From assembly GCA_002502365.1 (NCBI GenBank), contig DAOJ01000017.1, forward strand, positions 1 to 15,853: 15,853 bases of DNA, given 5' to 3'. Shown here piece by piece: positions 14,504 to 15,853 of this stretch. The notes beneath the pieces were generated by a model. The model was not told the DNA's origin, did no database searches, and saw only the letters and a program-made list of their open reading frames with translations. Each line of letters opens with the position of its first letter. Within the stretch, counting starts at the first letter, position 1. The position numbers and the translations under genes were made by a program. The stretch comes from Euryarchaeota archaeon UBA106. GTDB lineage: Archaea; Thermoplasmatota; Poseidoniia; Poseidoniales; Thalassarchaeaceae.

Positions 14504-15748
14504 ATGTCATCAGGTTTCAGTGCAGTCCAGGCACTGGAAATACTGGTTACTTCAATGAGAGATGCGTTCCTTGCTGTAACTGTGTTTGTGGCTGCAATGG
14601 TTCTTCTATTCAGTTGGTTACAATACATTACAGCAGGTCGATTCGTTTCCTGGATTCGTGAAAATACTAGGTTCCAGCCAGTAATTGGTGCAATGATGGG
14701 GCTGACTCCTGGTTGTGGTGGAGCGATTATTGTAATGCCTATGTATGCCAGAGGGTATGTCACCTATGGTACGGTTATTGCGACTCTAATTGCAACACTC
14801 GGCGACGCAGCCTTCGTTCTAATTGGGGCAGTTTTTCAGGATTCTTCATTCCTAACACCCGTTATTGTTGTACATTCAACTTCGTTTGTTGTAGGGGTTT
14901 TTTGGGGATATTTAGTCGATAAGCTAGAGGTTACACCAACTGCCCCGGTGGGCCGCTATGGGCCTAAATTTGGTACTGATGAACCATTAGGTGAAGAAGT
15001 TGCAAAGGCAATGGAAGGTGATGCCTCACTTATCGAAGATTTACCACGAGAACTTCCAGAGGGGTGGGGGTATCGTGTCTTACATCAAGGATACAGAGTT
15101 TGGTGGGCTATCACCGCAGTTGGTTTATGTCTTGCAATCTTGCTTCTTATTTGGTATGCGCAAGACCCTGAATATTCACCCGAGTTGGTCTGGAATCCAA
15201 CAACTCGAGATGGAATTTTAACTTGGGTGGGGCTAATCGGTACATCATTATCTATCATTCTGTATATTTCCTCTAAGAATTTCTTCGCTGATGATACAGA
15301 GGCTACTATTGGAGACAAACTTAATTCACTCGACGAAACTCTAGTTCATGCAGCATCAGAAACCGCATTTGTCACTTTTTGGGTTCTAATCGCTTACCTA
15401 GTGTTTGAGTTCGGTATGATTTTGTTTGGGATTAGTGAATCCGACATGTCCGGACATGGGTCTGGCGCTGCGGCAGTTTTTGTTGCGGCGACTATTGGTT
15501 TAATTCCAGGGTGCGGCCCTCAAATTATTGCAATCACTGCATATGTCGAAGGAGTAATCTCATTTCCAGCTTTAGTTGCAAATGCCATATCTCAGGATGG
15601 AGACGCCCTATTCCCTCTATTGGTTAGGCACAAGGTTGCTTCAATTTGGGCAACAATACATACTACTCTGCCGGCAGTTATTGTCGGTTTAGTATTCCTT
15701 TGGGTGATGGGTGAATACCCCTCAATTACAAATGCTTTGCAACCTTGA
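14504..15748 (+). CDS. Putative 10-TM heavy-metal exporter (ArsP_2 / putative manganese transporter family)
   Basis: A 414-residue polytopic membrane protein with two related halves. The half-repeats are GLTPGCGGAI (66-75) with GDAAFVLIG (100-108), and GLIPGCGPQI (332-341) with DGDALFPLL (365-373). In both, the first Gly and the Asp are 35 residues apart. Hydrophobic segments lie near 20-43, 57-80, 86-110, 116-138, 200-219, 238-256, 287-310, 322-346, 352-374 and 380-403. A hydrophilic cytoplasmic-type loop (140-195) separates the halves. This matches the family annotated as a putative arsenic/heavy-metal or manganese exporter; the true substrate is unproven. No SD precedes the ATG, so the leader may be short. 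A palindromic operator sits in its promoter. Its last 23 bp overlap the opposing MocA-like gene. Confidence 0.8.
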   Translation: MSSGFSAVQALEILVTSMRDAFLAVTVFVAAMVLLFSWLQYITAGRFVSWIRENTRFQPVIGAMMGLTPGCGGAIIVMPMYARGYVTYGTVIATLIATLGDAAFVLIGAVFQDSSFLTPVIVVHSTSFVVGVFWGYLVDKLEVTPTAPVGRYGPKFGTDEPLGEEVAKAMEGDASLIEDLPRELPEGWGYRVLHQGYRVWWAITAVGLCLAILLLIWYAQDPEYSPELVWNPTTRDGILTWVGLIGTSLSIILYISSKNFFADDTEATIGDKLNSLDETLVHAASETAFVTFWVLIAYLVFEFGMILFGISESDMSGHGSGAAAVFVAATIGLIPGCGPQIIAITAYVEGVISFPALVANAISQDGDALFPLLVRHKVASIWATIHTTLPAVIVGLVFLWVMGEYPSITNALQP

Positions 15749-15853
15749 ATAGTTCGTTAACATCCTCTTTTGTGTCTATGTTTAGGTGTAGATGAGGGTC
15801 TTCAACAGTTAACCTATCTGGGCTGATTATTTCACGTAATGAAATGTCTGGTT
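15726..15853 (-). CDS. MobA/MocA-like nucleotidyltransferase, C-terminal end (partial at right edge)
   Basis: The minus-strand frame is open from the window edge to a TAA at 15728-15726, giving 41 residues. The segment VEDPHLHLNIDTKEDVNELF matches the C-terminal signature of MobA/MocA-type NTP transferases (DP...IDTPED). MocA adds CMP to molybdopterin for xanthine-dehydrogenase-family enzymes; MobA adds GMP. The adjacent xdhC and molybdo-enzyme favour MocA. The rest of the gene, including the nucleotide-binding N-terminus, lies outside the window. It converges on the exporter gene and overlaps it by 23 bp. Other NTP-transferase families share an IDTPED-like end, so the specific member is not certain. 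Confidence 0.6.
   Translation of the reverse strand, partial: PDISLREIISPDRLTVEDPHLHLNIDTKEDVNELFKVAKHL

Noticed and set aside
1..15853. CRISPR arrays, tRNA/rRNA genes, insertion sequences or a prophage
   Set aside because: No regularly spaced direct repeats, no cloverleaf-like sequence noticed in the short intergenic gaps, and no transposase, integrase or phage-like genes. Nearly all the window is accounted for by coding sequence.

Overview
This window reads as part of an archaeal chromosome. It has an archaeal shikimate-pathway trio (type II 3-dehydroquinate synthase, a GHMP-type shikimate kinase and chorismate synthase), a bacterio-opsin-activator-type HTH regulator, TATA-like elements about 26 bp upstream of plausible transcription starts, and clear Shine-Dalgarno (SD) sequences such as GGAGGTG. 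The moderately AT-rich composition and gene content suggest a marine Euryarchaeote/Thermoplasmatota lineage such as Marine Group II (Poseidoniales). That placement is inference; the archaeal assignment is stronger.

Layout. (1) 1-2365, plus strand: the 3' end of 3-dehydroquinate synthase II, then shikimate kinase and chorismate synthase, overlapping by a few bases each. (2) 7319-2368, minus strand: a four-gene operon of a DUF4350-like membrane-anchored protein, a MoxR AAA+ ATPase, a DUF58 protein and a six-helix membrane protein. It runs tail-to-tail into the aro operon with a 2-bp gap. (3) 14405-7512, minus strand: a molybdenum-hydroxylase locus of XdhC-type maturation factor, HTH_10 regulator, [2Fe-2S] subunit, molybdopterin subunit, FAD subunit and a secreted, C-terminally anchored protein. 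(4) 14504-15748, plus strand: a putative 10-TM heavy-metal exporter divergent from xdhC. (5) 15853-15726, minus strand: the C-terminus of a MobA/MocA-like nucleotidyltransferase overlapping the exporter's 3' end.

How it fits together. The three enzyme subunits form a xanthine-dehydrogenase-superfamily enzyme. Its FAD subunit has a Cys-rich insertion like the [4Fe-4S] loop of 4-hydroxybenzoyl-CoA reductase, so the enzyme may be reductase-like rather than a true xanthine dehydrogenase. XdhC and the MocA-like protein would serve cofactor maturation, and the HTH_10 protein is a plausible local regulator. A perfect palindrome, TTAGCCTAGGCTAA, occurs twice: in the leader of the DUF4350-MoxR-DUF58 operon and in the xdhC/exporter divergent promoter. 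It suggests one regulator links the MoxR module, the exporter and perhaps the molybdo-enzyme. This recalls CoxD (MoxR) and CoxF (XdhC-like) in maturation of CO dehydrogenase. No RNA genes, CRISPR arrays, insertion sequences or gene-free stretches over 300 bp were seen.
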